Shown one piece after another: positions 16,269 to 25,005 of a stretch of DNA of 64,000 nt. This DNA comes from an uncultured Oscillospiraceae bacterium. GTDB lineage: Bacteria > Bacillota > Clostridia > Oscillospirales > Oscillospiraceae. The DNA lies in the NCBI GenBank assembly GCA_944385365.1, contig CALWWW010000009.1:1-64000 (forward strand), written 5' to 3'. The number at the start of each line of letters is the position of its first letter. The stretch's first letter is position 1. Made by a program: the position numbers and the translations under genes. The notes below the pieces were generated by a model. It ran no database searches, was not told the origin of the DNA, and was given only the letters and a program-made list of their open reading frames with translations.

Positions 16269-16979
16269 TTACGGCAGCGCCGCCTCCATCTCCGGGTCAG
16301 CGCGATAGCCCCAGTCGCCGTGTCCGGGCAGAACCACCGTGGAGGGGACCAGACGGCGCAGATAGGGCGCCACCTGCTCCAAATAAACGGTTTTGTCGCC
16401 GCCGGGAAGCCGCACCAGCGTTTCCGTGCCGGGAATCAGGTTGTCGCCGGTAAACACATGGGTTCCGGCGGCTTCGATGGCGGCGCTGCCGGGGGAATGG
16501 CCCGGCAGTTCCACCAGGCGCAGGGGGATATCATGCCATTGGAATTCCAGTGTACCGGAGTAGGTTTCGTCAGCGGTACAGGTATAGCGGGTGTCAAACA
16601 GCGCCGCCGCCTGCCGGACCACCTCCGGCCCCTGGGAAAAGAACATGGCCGGAAAGACGGCGGCATGGCTGCGGCGGGGATTGGCCATGCGCTGGGCGCA
16701 GACTTTGGTACAAATCACCGTGCAAGCAAAGTGGTCCCGCAGCTGGTTGACGCCGGAAATGTGGTCGTAGTGCTCATGGGTCAGCAGGATGGTGCAGCGG
16801 GTCACGCCGCTGCGTTGCAGCAGCGCCACGGCTTCCTCACTGAGACAGGGGTCTACAACAAGGGCGTCGCCGCCGCAAAGGACCACATACATATTGGAAT
16901 GAATCAGGGGCAGCTGAAACCGGGAAACGGCGTGGCCCCCGATGGGTGGAATGGGCTGCAAGCTGGACGACCTCCTCAA
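16269..16979 (-). CDS. Metallo-beta-lactamase-fold hydrolase
   Basis: The 236-aa product has the zinc-binding THEHYDHISG motif (about 67-76), GHSPGSA with the next histidine, the aspartate in FTGDNL and the final PGHGDWG. This is the glyoxalase-II-like subgroup that hydrolyses thioesters or related substrates. Its ATG overlaps the stop of nnr (ATGA), so the two are translationally coupled. A C-terminal or substrate clue is absent. Confidence 0.88.
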   Translation of the reverse strand: MRRSSSLQPIPPIGGHAVSRFQLPLIHSNMYVVLCGGDALVVDPCLSEEAVALLQRSGVTRCTILLTHEHYDHISGVNQLRDHFACTVICTKVCAQRMANPRRSHAAVFPAMFFSQGPEVVRQAAALFDTRYTCTADETYSGTLEFQWHDIPLRLVELPGHSPGSAAIEAAGTHVFTGDNLIPGTETLVRLPGGDKTVYLEQVAPYLRRLVPSTVVLPGHGDWGYRADPEMEAALP

Positions 16980-18634
16980 TCCACGACGTGTTCCCGGAGG
17001 ACCTGGGGCAGCGCGTCGATGAGATCATCGGGCAGAAGACTGTATTCTCCCAGACGGCGGGCGGCGTGGTCCCCGGCGGCGCCGTGGAGCCAGACGGCCC
17101 AGGCAGTCAGCTGGGCGGCGTCGGTACCGTCGGAATAGAGCAATTTCTGCCCCAGAAACGCGGCCAGAATCCCGGCCAGCGTGTCGCCGCTGCCGCCGGT
17201 GGCCATACCGGCGTTGCCGCTGGTGTTGATCCAGGTGCGGCCGTCGGGGGCGGCGGTGATGGTGCGGTGACCCTTGAGCACCACAATGGCCCCCGTGTCC
17301 TGGGCCAGGGAGCGGGCGGCGTCCAGCCGGTCGCCAATGGGCAGAGTGCAGCCTGTGAGCCGGGCAAATTCTCCGTCATGGGGCGTCAGAACCGTGGGGG
17401 CCGTGCGGCCGCGAATCCAATCCAGATGGCCAACTGCTGCGTTGAGACCGTCGGCATCCAGTACCACCGGACAGTCCAGGGACTGGAGCAGCGTCCGCAC
17501 CAGGTCGTCATGGTCCCGGCCCAGACCGGGACCAATGAGGGCCGCATTGCATCCCTTGACCCGGTCCAGAAGCGCTTCCGCCGAGTCGGGCAGGGGAAAG
17601 GCCATGGCGGCGCTGCACCGTCCGGCCACAATGGAGTAGACGTTCCGGGGTACGGCCACAAAGACCAGTCCCGCGCCGCTGCGCAAGGCCGCCGAAGCGG
17701 CCAGCACCGGCGCGCCGGTGTACCCCTCGCTGCCGCCGACGATGAGCAGACGGCCATAGTCGCCCTTGTGGCTGTTGGGCTTGCGGCGGGGCAGGGTAAA
17801 GCAGCCGTTTTCCACTTCTAAACGGGGGGATTGGTTGTATAACAGGTCGTCGGGAAGACCGATATCGGCCACCCGCAGATCGCCGGTGTGCTCGGCACCG
17901 TCGCCCAGGTAGTGGCCCGGCTTGGGGCAGGAAAAGGTGACGGTGACGGCGGCATGGACGGCGCAGCCCAGCACCGCGCCGGTGTCGGCGTGGATGCCGG
18001 AGGGAATGTCGCAGGATACCACCGGGCTGCCCGTATGGGTCTGGAGCAGCCGCACCGCCAACGCGGCGTCGCCGGTGATGGGCCGGGACAGTCCCACACC
18101 AAACAGGGCGTCTACCTTGCAGTCGCAGACGGACAGCAATAACATCTGCTCCTGGTTGGTGGGGCAGAAGTCTTCCAATGTTCCGCCGCAGTCCCGGAGC
18201 CGCTGCTCCATGGCACGGGCGTCGGCGGTCATACGGCTGCGGTCGCCGACAAGAACGGCCCGGACGAAAAAGCCCCGCTGCATCAGCAGCCGGGCGGCGG
18301 CGATGCCGTCGCCGCCGTTGTTGCCGGGGCCGCAGAACACGGCCACCCGGCGGCTCTTTTGGGCCGGGTCGTTCATCATGGCCTGGAGACGGTCCAGTTC
18401 GGCTTGGTCCTCGTCGGTAAGAGATTCACCCTTGCGGGGGACGGCCATCAGTAGGGTACTGCAAGTGGCGGTCGGCCCCATGGGGTCCGGCGTCAGCAGC
18501 TCTTCCACTGCGTCGGCCACTGCTGTGGCCGCCTGTTCCATCAAATCCAGAGACGGGATGCCCCGTTCCTCAATGGCAATGCGATCCAGTTCCTTCATCT
18601 GGGCAGCCGTGGCCGCCACCCTGCTGTATGACAT
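16976..18634 (-). CDS. nnr: Bifunctional NAD(P)H-hydrate repair enzyme (epimerase + ADP-dependent dehydratase)
   Basis: The 552-aa fusion has an N-terminal NnrE epimerase half (FCGPGNNGGDGIAAARLL near residues 92-109; CDIPSGIHADTG) and a C-terminal NnrD kinase-like dehydratase half (GDYGRLLIVGGS; LTPHDGEFARL; GNAGMATGGSGDTLAG). It restores hydrated NADH/NADPH. Two ATGs lie 6 bases apart; the second, seven bases after GGAGG, is preferred and an alternative start at 18640 adds two residues. Confidence 0.95.
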   Translation of the reverse strand: MSYSRVAATAAQMKELDRIAIEERGIPSLDLMEQAATAVADAVEELLTPDPMGPTATCSTLLMAVPRKGESLTDEDQAELDRLQAMMNDPAQKSRRVAVFCGPGNNGGDGIAAARLLMQRGFFVRAVLVGDRSRMTADARAMEQRLRDCGGTLEDFCPTNQEQMLLLSVCDCKVDALFGVGLSRPITGDAALAVRLLQTHTGSPVVSCDIPSGIHADTGAVLGCAVHAAVTVTFSCPKPGHYLGDGAEHTGDLRVADIGLPDDLLYNQSPRLEVENGCFTLPRRKPNSHKGDYGRLLIVGGSEGYTGAPVLAASAALRSGAGLVFVAVPRNVYSIVAGRCSAAMAFPLPDSAEALLDRVKGCNAALIGPGLGRDHDDLVRTLLQSLDCPVVLDADGLNAAVGHLDWIRGRTAPTVLTPHDGEFARLTGCTLPIGDRLDAARSLAQDTGAIVVLKGHRTITAAPDGRTWINTSGNAGMATGGSGDTLAGILAAFLGQKLLYSDGTDAAQLTAWAVWLHGAAGDHAARRLGEYSLLPDDLIDALPQVLREHVVD

Positions 18635-18739
18635 GGTCATTCCTCCTTGGCAGGATACGTTTTATACACAGTATAGCACAGCAGATAAAAAATCCAACCG
18701 GCCCCTTTGGGACAGTTTGCCGGTATTGGGAAAAAATAA

Positions 18740-18783
18740 AAAAGTTTTACCCGACTTTTGAAAAATCGAGTAAAACTTTTCTG
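18740..18783 (-). terminator. Terminator of the LacI-family gene
   Basis: A 15-bp stem (18740-18754 with 18766-18780, one G-U pair) gives AAAAGTTTTACTCGA on the minus strand, followed by a T-rich tail. Its right arm, with TCGAGTAAAACTTTT, is shared with the 3' end of the hairpin repeats at 47.1 and 63.1 kb. Confidence 0.85.
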
Positions 18784-18810
18784 GGTTGCACCCGGTGCTG
18801 TATGGACAAA

Positions 18811-19869
18811 TCAGCGGCGTTCCAGAGGGGCGGTGCTTCCTCTGGCGACAATGCGCGTTGACAAAGCCAGTTTGATGCAGCCGTGGCTGCGGATGGATTG
18901 GGCCGTTTCCCCGGCGACAATGCGGCGGTACAAAAGACTGACGGCTTCGCTGCCCAGCTGCTCTTTGTGGGTGTGGACCGTGCTGATGGCCGGGTCCACC
19001 ATCTCACAGATGGGAATGTCGTCAAAGCCCATGACCGCCACCTCTTCCGGCACGGCGCAGCCCCGGAACCGCAAAGCCCGGATGGCGGCGGCGGCGACCT
19101 CGTCGTTTTCCGCAATGATGGCTTCCGGCAGCGCCGGGCACTGTTCCAGCCAGCTGCAAATGTCCTGGAAGGTCCGGTCCGGGGAAATGTCCACCGGAAT
19201 GACCATCAGGGGGGCGGCGTCGCCGCCCAGATGTTCGGCAATGGCCAGACGAATGCCGTTTTCCCGGTCCTCAAAGTTGGCCACCCGCTGATTGGCCCGC
19301 ACATAGGCAAAGGTCCGGCGGCCCTGGTCAATGAGATAGGAAACGGCGGCCTTGGTGCCGTACAGGTTGTCGTTGCCCACGCAGTCGGCATAGGCCGACA
19401 AAATGAAATTGTCGATGACCACCACCGGGAAGGGCAGGGAACCGTTGACGATCATCCCGCCCAGCTCCGACTGCTGCGCACCGGTCATGTCGGTGCCCAG
19501 AACCAGCAGACCGTCGATATCCTGGAGAATATCGCTCATCTGCTCGGTAAAACTGCGATTGGCGTAATAATAACGGATCAGAACGCGGCAGCCTAATTCT
19601 TTGGCTGCCCGTTCTACACCTTGGAGTACAAAGGTGTAGTAGGATGACGCCTGTACGATTCCTACGTGGGGATCTATATAAATCAGAAAACAAAGCTGGC
19701 GGCTGTCAGAAGCAGCCCTTGGAGTGCTATAACCCATCTCGGCAGCGGCGGTCAGAACGCGCTGCCGCGTGGCATCACTGACGCCGGGCTTACCATTCAG
19801 CGCTACAGAGACAGAAGCAGCCGAAATACCGAGTTTTTTTGCAATTTCTTTGGCGGTTGCGCCAGGCAT
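18811..19869 (-). CDS. LacI-family transcriptional regulator
   Basis: The 352-aa protein starts MPGATAKEIAKKLGISAASV, the LacI helix-turn-helix, followed by SVALNGKPGVSDATRQRV with the hinge helix. A periplasmic-binding-protein-like effector domain ends IVARGST. GAGGTGA lies six bases before this ATG; a nine-residue upstream extension is less likely. It is divergent from the xylulokinase operon, with a perfect palindrome between them, and so is almost certainly its pentose-responsive repressor. Confidence 0.94.
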   Translation of the reverse strand: MPGATAKEIAKKLGISAASVSVALNGKPGVSDATRQRVLTAAAEMGYSTPRAASDSRQLCFLIYIDPHVGIVQASSYYTFVLQGVERAAKELGCRVLIRYYYANRSFTEQMSDILQDIDGLLVLGTDMTGAQQSELGGMIVNGSLPFPVVVIDNFILSAYADCVGNDNLYGTKAAVSYLIDQGRRTFAYVRANQRVANFEDRENGIRLAIAEHLGGDAAPLMVIPVDISPDRTFQDICSWLEQCPALPEAIIAENDEVAAAAIRALRFRGCAVPEEVAVMGFDDIPICEMVDPAISTVHTHKEQLGSEAVSLLYRRIVAGETAQSIRSHGCIKLALSTRIVARGSTAPLERR

Positions 19870-19894
19870 GTATATCACCTCATTTAACAAATAC

Positions 19895-19923
19895 ATTGTA
19901 AATTATGAAGGATGGGATTGCAA
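19895..19923 (-). promoter_or_regulatory. Promoter of the lacI-type gene
   Basis: On the minus strand TTGCAA (19918-19923), 17 bases, TACAAT (19895-19900), about 25 bases before the start codon. Confidence 0.65.
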
Positions 19924-19963
19924 GCACTTCACAAGAGCAAATATTAGGTATAGATTCATTGAT

Positions 19964-19987
19964 GATTAGCCAAATATTTGGCTAATC
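19964..19987. promoter_or_regulatory. Perfect 24-bp palindromic operator (LacI type)
   Basis: GATTAGCCAAAT is followed directly by its exact reverse complement. The even-spaced centre and position between the divergent promoters fit a LacI-family operator. It lies just upstream of the xylB -35 region rather than over the -10, so looping or interference with the -35 may be used. Confidence 0.75.
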
Positions 19988-19993
19988 TATTTA

Positions 19994-20022
19994 TGGATTT
20001 TTGCCTGACTGTGTGGTACAAT
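19994..20022 (+). promoter_or_regulatory. Extended -10 promoter of the xylB operon
   Basis: TACAAT (20017-20022) is preceded by TGG, an extended -10, with a weak -35 (TGGATT, 19994-19999) at 17 bases. The leader to the ATG is about 125 bases. Confidence 0.6.
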
Positions 20023-20153
20023 AGCGCCGAAACAGAGATTGCGCTTTGAGACAGCTGTTTTTCTGCGGTTTCAGCGATGCAATCCAATCATTGAATGGAC
20101 GATTTTCCGACACGGGAGTGCCGGTAATATAAAATGATTTAAGAGGTGACCCT

Positions 20154-21641
20154 ATGTACTACATCGGCGTCGATCTCGGCACATCCTCCGTGAAGATTCT
20201 TCTGGTGGATGAAGCCGGCACCGTCTGCAAGTCCGTTTCCCAGACCTATCCTCTGGAGTTCCCCCAGCCCGGCTGGTCCCAGCAGAACCCCGAGGACTGG
20301 TGGAACGCCGTCCGTACCCTGATTCCCCAGCTGCTGGAGGGCATCGACCCCGCCCAGGTCAAGGGCCTGGCCGCCGGCGGCCAGATGCACGGTCTGGTGG
20401 CTCTGGATAAGGACGACAATGTCATCCGTCCCGCCATCCTCTGGAACGACGGCCGCACCGGCAAGGAGACCGAGGAAATGAATGCCCACTACGGCAAGGA
20501 AAAGCTGCTGGAGCTGTGCGGCAATATCGCCTTTGCCGGATTCACGGCCCCCAAGCTCCTGTGGATGCGCAAGCATGAGCCGGAGAACTTCGCCAAGATC
20601 GCCAAGATCATGCTGCCCAAGGACTATGTGGTTTACAAGCTCACCGGCGTCCACAGCTGCGACATGTCCGACGCCGCCGGTATGCTGCTGATGGACGTGA
20701 AGAACCGCTGCTGGTCCCAGGAGCTGCTGCACTACTGCGGCATTTCCGAAAGCCAGATGCCCAAGCTCTATGAGAGCTATGAAAAGGTGGGCTGCGTCCT
20801 GCCCGACGTGGCCAAGGAACTGGGCCTCACCGCCGAGACCGTGGTGGCCGCCGGCGCAGGTGACAATGCTGCCGCCGCCGTGGGTACGGGCACCGTAGGC
20901 GACTGCGCCTGCAATGTGTCCCTGGGCACCTCCGGCACCGTCTTTATCTCCTCCAAGGAGTTCCGCCTGCCCCCCGAGGGCAATCTCCATGCTTTTGCCC
21001 ATGCCGACGGCACCTACCATCTGATGGGCTGCATCCTGTCGGCGGCTTCGGCCTACGGCTGGTGGACCAAGGACGTTCTCAAGGCCGTGTCCGACAACGA
21101 CGAGCAATCGCCCATCACCGAGGACGACCTGGGCAACAATCCCGTGTTCTTCCTGCCCTATCTCATGGGCGAGCGGTCCCCCCACAACGACCCCGACGCC
21201 CGCGGCGCGTTCCTGGGCATGACCATGGACACCAGCCGCCACCAGATGACCCAGGCCATTCTGGAGGGCGTGGCCTTCGCCATCCGGGACAGCGTGGAAA
21301 TTGCCCGGGGACTGGGCCTGCATCTGACCCAGTCCGGTCTCTGCGGCGGCGGTGCCAAGAGCCCCTTGTGGAGAACCATTATCGCCAACGTGCTTCAGAT
21401 GGAAATGCATGTGCCCCTGTCCGAAGAGGGCGCGGGCTACGGCGGCGCCATTCTGGCCATGGTGGCTTCCGGCGCTTACCCGTCTGTGGAGGCTGCCTGC
21501 GACAAGCTCCGCAGCGAGTGCCGCGTCTACAAGCCCGACCCGGCCATAGCCGCCCGCTATGAGGAGCGCTATCAGGTTTACCGCAAGCTCTATCCGGCCC
21601 TGAAGGCGGTTTATCCCGCCATGGCTAAAACGAAGGAGTGA
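20154..21641 (+). CDS. xylB: Xylulokinase-like FGGY sugar kinase
   Basis: The 495-aa product has the FGGY kinase layout: phosphate loop GVDLGTSSVKILLVDE at 5-20, WNDGRTGKET, the second-domain ADP loop SLGTSGTVF and GGGAKSPLW near residue 398. It would phosphorylate a ketopentose such as D-xylulose. AAGAGGTGA precedes the ATG. The DUF4867 gene starts six bases after its stop and the isomerase follows, forming a three-gene sugar operon. Ribulose or fuculose cannot be excluded. Confidence 0.93.
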   Translation: MYYIGVDLGTSSVKILLVDEAGTVCKSVSQTYPLEFPQPGWSQQNPEDWWNAVRTLIPQLLEGIDPAQVKGLAAGGQMHGLVALDKDDNVIRPAILWNDGRTGKETEEMNAHYGKEKLLELCGNIAFAGFTAPKLLWMRKHEPENFAKIAKIMLPKDYVVYKLTGVHSCDMSDAAGMLLMDVKNRCWSQELLHYCGISESQMPKLYESYEKVGCVLPDVAKELGLTAETVVAAGAGDNAAAAVGTGTVGDCACNVSLGTSGTVFISSKEFRLPPEGNLHAFAHADGTYHLMGCILSAASAYGWWTKDVLKAVSDNDEQSPITEDDLGNNPVFFLPYLMGERSPHNDPDARGAFLGMTMDTSRHQMTQAILEGVAFAIRDSVEIARGLGLHLTQSGLCGGGAKSPLWRTIIANVLQMEMHVPLSEEGAGYGGAILAMVASGAYPSVEAACDKLRSECRVYKPDPAIAARYEERYQVYRKLYPALKAVYPAMAKTKE

Positions 21642-21646
21642 TTCCA

Positions 21647-22282
21647 ATGCACATTTACAGTGTATACGACGCCGAATTCCGGCCCTATGGCCGGGTCCTG
21701 TCGGGCTACGACACCGCCGAACTGGTGCAGGCCCTGGAGGACAAAACGCCGCTGCCTGAGGGTGTGGACTACGTCCCCGGCGACAAGGTCCTGGAGGACC
21801 TGCCCGCCTATGTCCAAATCCGCGATCAGGTCTACGGCGGTATGCCGGTTCAGCTGGGCTGGTGCAACGGCCACAATACAAAGCTCAACTGCCTGGAGTA
21901 CCACCGGGACAGCGAGGTGAACCTGGGCAGCCGGGACTTTATTCTGCTGCTGGGCCAGGAATCCGACATTGTGGACGGCGTTCTGGATACCGCCACCGTC
22001 AAGGCGTTCCTCTGCCCCGCCGGTACCATGGTGGAGGTCTTCGCCACCACGCTCCACTACGCCCCCTGCTCGGCCAAGAAGGGCCAGGGCTTCAAGGTCA
22101 TGGTGGCGCTGCCCCAGGGTACCAACACCGACAAGCCCGTGTTTACCCCCAAGACGGAGGAGGACACCTGGATGACCGCCCGCAACAAGTGGCTCCTGGC
22201 CCATGCCGAGAGCAGCGAAGCCAAGGACGGCGCCCATATCGGTCTCAAAGGCGAAAACATCGATATCGCCGATCTCATTTGA
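21647..22282 (+). CDS. DUF4867 family protein
   Basis: The 211-aa protein (MHIYSVYDAEFRPYGRVLSG) matches the DUF4867 family of Firmicutes, a cupin-like group found in sugar catabolic operons. Several histidines and glutamates (GHNTKLNCLEYHRDSEVN; TTLHYAPC) could form a metal site. AAGGAGTG, which overlaps the end of xylB, serves as its ribosome site. Placement between kinase and isomerase suggests an epimerase, isomerase or lactone-handling role for the same sugar; the activity is unknown. Confidence 0.8.
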   Translation: MHIYSVYDAEFRPYGRVLSGYDTAELVQALEDKTPLPEGVDYVPGDKVLEDLPAYVQIRDQVYGGMPVQLGWCNGHNTKLNCLEYHRDSEVNLGSRDFILLLGQESDIVDGVLDTATVKAFLCPAGTMVEVFATTLHYAPCSAKKGQGFKVMVALPQGTNTDKPVFTPKTEEDTWMTARNKWLLAHAESSEAKDGAHIGLKGENIDIADLI

Positions 22283-22321
22283 CCAGTTCCGAAATTTTTA
22301 CATAGCAAGGAGACGATTCCC

Positions 22322-23794
22322 ATGATTACAAACATTCCTGAGCTGAAGCTGGGCCTCATTGCCGTGTCCCGCAACTGCTTCCCCGCCGCCCTGTCTGAGC
22401 GCCGCCGCGCCGCCATCAAGGCCGCTTACGGCGAGGGCCTGTACGAGTGCCCCATCACCGTGGAGACCGAGGTCCAGGCCCGGGCCGCCGTGGACGACGT
22501 GGTGGCCCATGGCGTCAACGCCCTGGTGGTTTTCCTGGGCAACTTCGGCCCCGAGACCCCCGAGACCATGATTGCCGACTTCTTCGACGGCCCCCTGATG
22601 TATGTGGGCGCTGCCGAGGGTGACGGCGACCTGTTCGACGGCCGCGGCGACGCCTACTGCGGTATGCTGAACGCCAGCTACAACCTGGGCCTGCGTCAGA
22701 AGCGCGTCTACATCCCCGAGATTCCCGTGGGCACCGCTGAGGAGCTGGTGGAGCGCATCCATGAGTTTGCTCCCATCGCCACCGCCATTCTGGGTCTCAA
22801 GGACCTGAAGATCATTGCCTTCGGTCCCCGTCCCGACGACTTCCTGGCATGTAACGCCCCCATCAAGGCTCTGTACGACCTGGGCGTTGCCGTGGAGGAA
22901 AACAGCGAGCTGGACCTGCTGGCCGCCTACAACAAGCACAAGGACGATCCCCGTATCCCCGCCCTCATGGAGGAGATGAAGGCCGAGATCGGCGAGAACA
23001 AGTACACCGGCGTCCTACCCCGTCTGGCCCAGTACGAGCTGACCCTGCTGGATTGGATGGAGGAGCACAAGGGCACCCGCAAGTATGTGGCTTTCGCCAA
23101 CAAGTGCTGGCCTGCCTTCCAGACGGAGTTCGGCTTTGTGCCCTGCTACGTCAACAGCCGCCTCACCGGCCGCGGCATCCCTGTCAGCTGCGAGGTGGAC
23201 ATCTACGGCGCGCTGTCCGAGTATATCGGCGTCTGTGTCTCCGGCAAGGCAGTCACCCTGCTGGATATCAACAACACCGTGCCCGCCAAGGCCTATGACG
23301 AGGGCATCAAGGGCAAGTATGATCTGCGCCTGACCGAGACCTTCATGGGCTTCCACTGCGGCAACACCTGCTCCAGCCTGCTGAAGCAGCCCACCATGAG
23401 CTATCAGCGCATCATGAAGCGCGGCCTGGAGCCCGATCTGGCCGAGCCCGATATCACCCGCGGCACCATGGAAGGCGACCTGAAGGCCGGCGACATTACG
23501 TTCTACCGCCTCCAGAGCGCTGCCGACACCACCCTGCATGCCTACATCGCCCAGGGCGCTGTGCTGGACGTTCCCACCAACAGCTTCGGCTCCATCGGCG
23601 TCTTCGGCATCCCCGAGATGGATCGCTTCTACCGCCATGTCCTCATTGAGAAGCGCTATCCCCACCACGGCGCTGTGGCCTTCGGCAACTACGGCAAGTC
23701 CCTGTTCGAGGTCTTCAAGTACCTGGGCGTGACCGACATTGCCTACAACCAGCCCAAGCACCTGCCCTATCCCACCGAGAATCCCTTCGCCTAA
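22322..23794 (+). CDS. L-fucose/L-arabinose isomerase-family protein
   Basis: The 490-aa protein matches the fucose-isomerase-like fold, with the metal/substrate region around CEVDIYGALSEYIG and a conserved FMGFHCGNTCSS segment near residue 341. These enzymes interconvert aldoses and ketoses, here feeding the upstream FGGY kinase. AAGGAGA precedes the ATG. Codon use is extreme (C/G third positions), typical of a highly expressed gene. The exact substrate is open: D-arabinose, L-fucose or another pentose. Confidence 0.85.
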   Translation: MITNIPELKLGLIAVSRNCFPAALSERRRAAIKAAYGEGLYECPITVETEVQARAAVDDVVAHGVNALVVFLGNFGPETPETMIADFFDGPLMYVGAAEGDGDLFDGRGDAYCGMLNASYNLGLRQKRVYIPEIPVGTAEELVERIHEFAPIATAILGLKDLKIIAFGPRPDDFLACNAPIKALYDLGVAVEENSELDLLAAYNKHKDDPRIPALMEEMKAEIGENKYTGVLPRLAQYELTLLDWMEEHKGTRKYVAFANKCWPAFQTEFGFVPCYVNSRLTGRGIPVSCEVDIYGALSEYIGVCVSGKAVTLLDINNTVPAKAYDEGIKGKYDLRLTETFMGFHCGNTCSSLLKQPTMSYQRIMKRGLEPDLAEPDITRGTMEGDLKAGDITFYRLQSAADTTLHAYIAQGAVLDVPTNSFGSIGVFGIPEMDRFYRHVLIEKRYPHHGAVAFGNYGKSLFEVFKYLGVTDIAYNQPKHLPYPTENPFA

Positions 23795-23823
23795 GAGATA
23801 GGAAGTCAGCAAACCCATAAGCG

Positions 23824-23862
23824 ACGGGCCCACCGCAAGTACATTGCGGCGGGCCCGTTTTT
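23824..23862 (+). terminator. Terminator of the xylB operon
   Basis: ACGGGCCCACCGCAA (23824-23838) pairs with 23844-23858 with one unpaired base, followed by TTTTTA. It is a canonical rho-independent terminator. Confidence 0.9.
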
Positions 23863-23896
23863 ATGATATTCTGGGGAGTAAGGGAGGTGATTTTTT

Positions 23897-24149
23897 ATGC
23901 AAAAAAAATTTAATACATGGTTTTTTGCTGGCGGTCCTTTCGACCGTGATGGCGGTGTTGGACCTGATAGAGCAGAGAAACGGCTATGTTGTGGGCTTCC
24001 GGCTGCTGGCGGTGGTTCTCTTTGTCAGTCTGGGCCTGCTCCAGTCCCATTGCCAGGGCTCCAGAGGGCAGAAACTGTTCTGTGGAGTCGCCGTGGTTGC
24101 AGTGGCGCTGCTGGTTGTGACTCTGGTACTGGACCTGCTTGCTCGCTGA
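23897..24149 (+). pseudogene. Small two-TM membrane protein gene, frameshifted in an A8 run
   Basis: A good GGGAGGTGA site precedes ATG at 23897, but that frame soon becomes non-hydrophobic. After the run of eight A (23901-23908) a different frame reads NLIHGFLLAVLSTVMAVLDL and later a second membrane segment (FCGVAVVAVALLVVTLVLDL), ending at 24149. Losing one A would give a continuous membrane protein of about 83 residues. The cause may be a sequencing error, a true inactivation or slippage on A8. No family is recognised. Confidence 0.55.
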
Positions 24150-24158
24150 CGGCGGCCC

Positions 24159-24187
24159 TTTACCGCGCCGCGGATTTATGCTATACT
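24159..24187 (+). promoter_or_regulatory. Promoter of the tyrosine-phosphatase-like gene
   Basis: TTTACC (24159-24164), 17 bases, TATACT (24182-24187), 38 bases before the ATG. Confidence 0.65.
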
Positions 24188-24224
24188 GAATCAATCGGAA
24201 TTTGTACCAAAGGAGGCCACGGCC

Positions 24225-24947
24225 ATGGAATTTGTTCGACGCTTGCCCCTGCAGGGCCTGTATAATGCGCGGGATTTGGGCGGCTACGCCGTACCCGGCG
24301 GGCGTACCCGCTTCGGCGTCTTTGTCCGGTCCGAGGCCCCCTGCGCCCTGCCGCCGGTCACCGTGGCGGAGCTGACCCGCTACGGCATCCATACGGCCAT
24401 CGATCTCCGGTCCCCGGCGGAAGCGTCTCTGCGGCCCAGCGATCTGCGCATGGCCATGCTGTGCTGCAGCTGCCCCCAGGGCGGCGACGCCGAGAGCTTT
24501 TCCACCGAGCGGCCCGTGGACTGGCAGCAGGTTTATATCACCCGCTGTGAGGACAACCGGCCCTGGGTCCGGCGCTTTCTGGAACTGGCTGCCGCCGCCC
24601 GTGGCGGTATGCTGTTCCACTGCACCACCGGTAAGGACCGGACGGGCCTTTGCGCCTGTTTTCTCCTGTCCCTGGCCGGGGTGGACCGGGCCGATATTGT
24701 GGCCGATTACGCCGTCAGCGAACTCTATTTGCAGCCGGTGTTCGACGCCATGCGGGGCGGCCGTCTGCAGCCCCAGGGCGAGGGCACCCGGTACCATGAG
24801 ACCATGTTCCACACGCCGCCGTCGGCCATGGAAGGGCTGCTGGACTACTTGCAGCGGACCTATGGGTCCGTGCGGGACTACCTCTGCACCACCGGCGTGA
24901 CGGAGGAAACGCTGGAAACCATCCGAAAAAAATTCGTGGAACCATAA
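24225..24947 (+). CDS. Tyrosine/dual-specificity phosphatase (Y_phosphatase3-like)
   Basis: The 240-aa product opens with LQGLYNARDLGGY, the N-terminal motif of bacterial protein tyrosine/serine phosphatases. It has the HCX5R active site HCTTGKDRTG, with Cys133 and Arg139. Related enzymes act on phosphotyrosine proteins or phosphoinositides. AAAGGAGG precedes the ATG. The metallophosphoesterase gene follows after 58 bases with its own site. Confidence 0.9.
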   Translation: MEFVRRLPLQGLYNARDLGGYAVPGGRTRFGVFVRSEAPCALPPVTVAELTRYGIHTAIDLRSPAEASLRPSDLRMAMLCCSCPQGGDAESFSTERPVDWQQVYITRCEDNRPWVRRFLELAAAARGGMLFHCTTGKDRTGLCACFLLSLAGVDRADIVADYAVSELYLQPVFDAMRGGRLQPQGEGTRYHETMFHTPPSAMEGLLDYLQRTYGSVRDYLCTTGVTEETLETIRKKFVEP

Positions 24948-25005
24948 GGCGACACCCTTCGCTATCTTCCATGGACTATACTCATAGAGAAGGGCAGGTG
25001 AGGGG

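Noticed and set aside
20139..21881. 580-aa minus-strand frame across xylB
   Set aside because: A mirror of the codon bias in xylB; no domain, no ribosome site.
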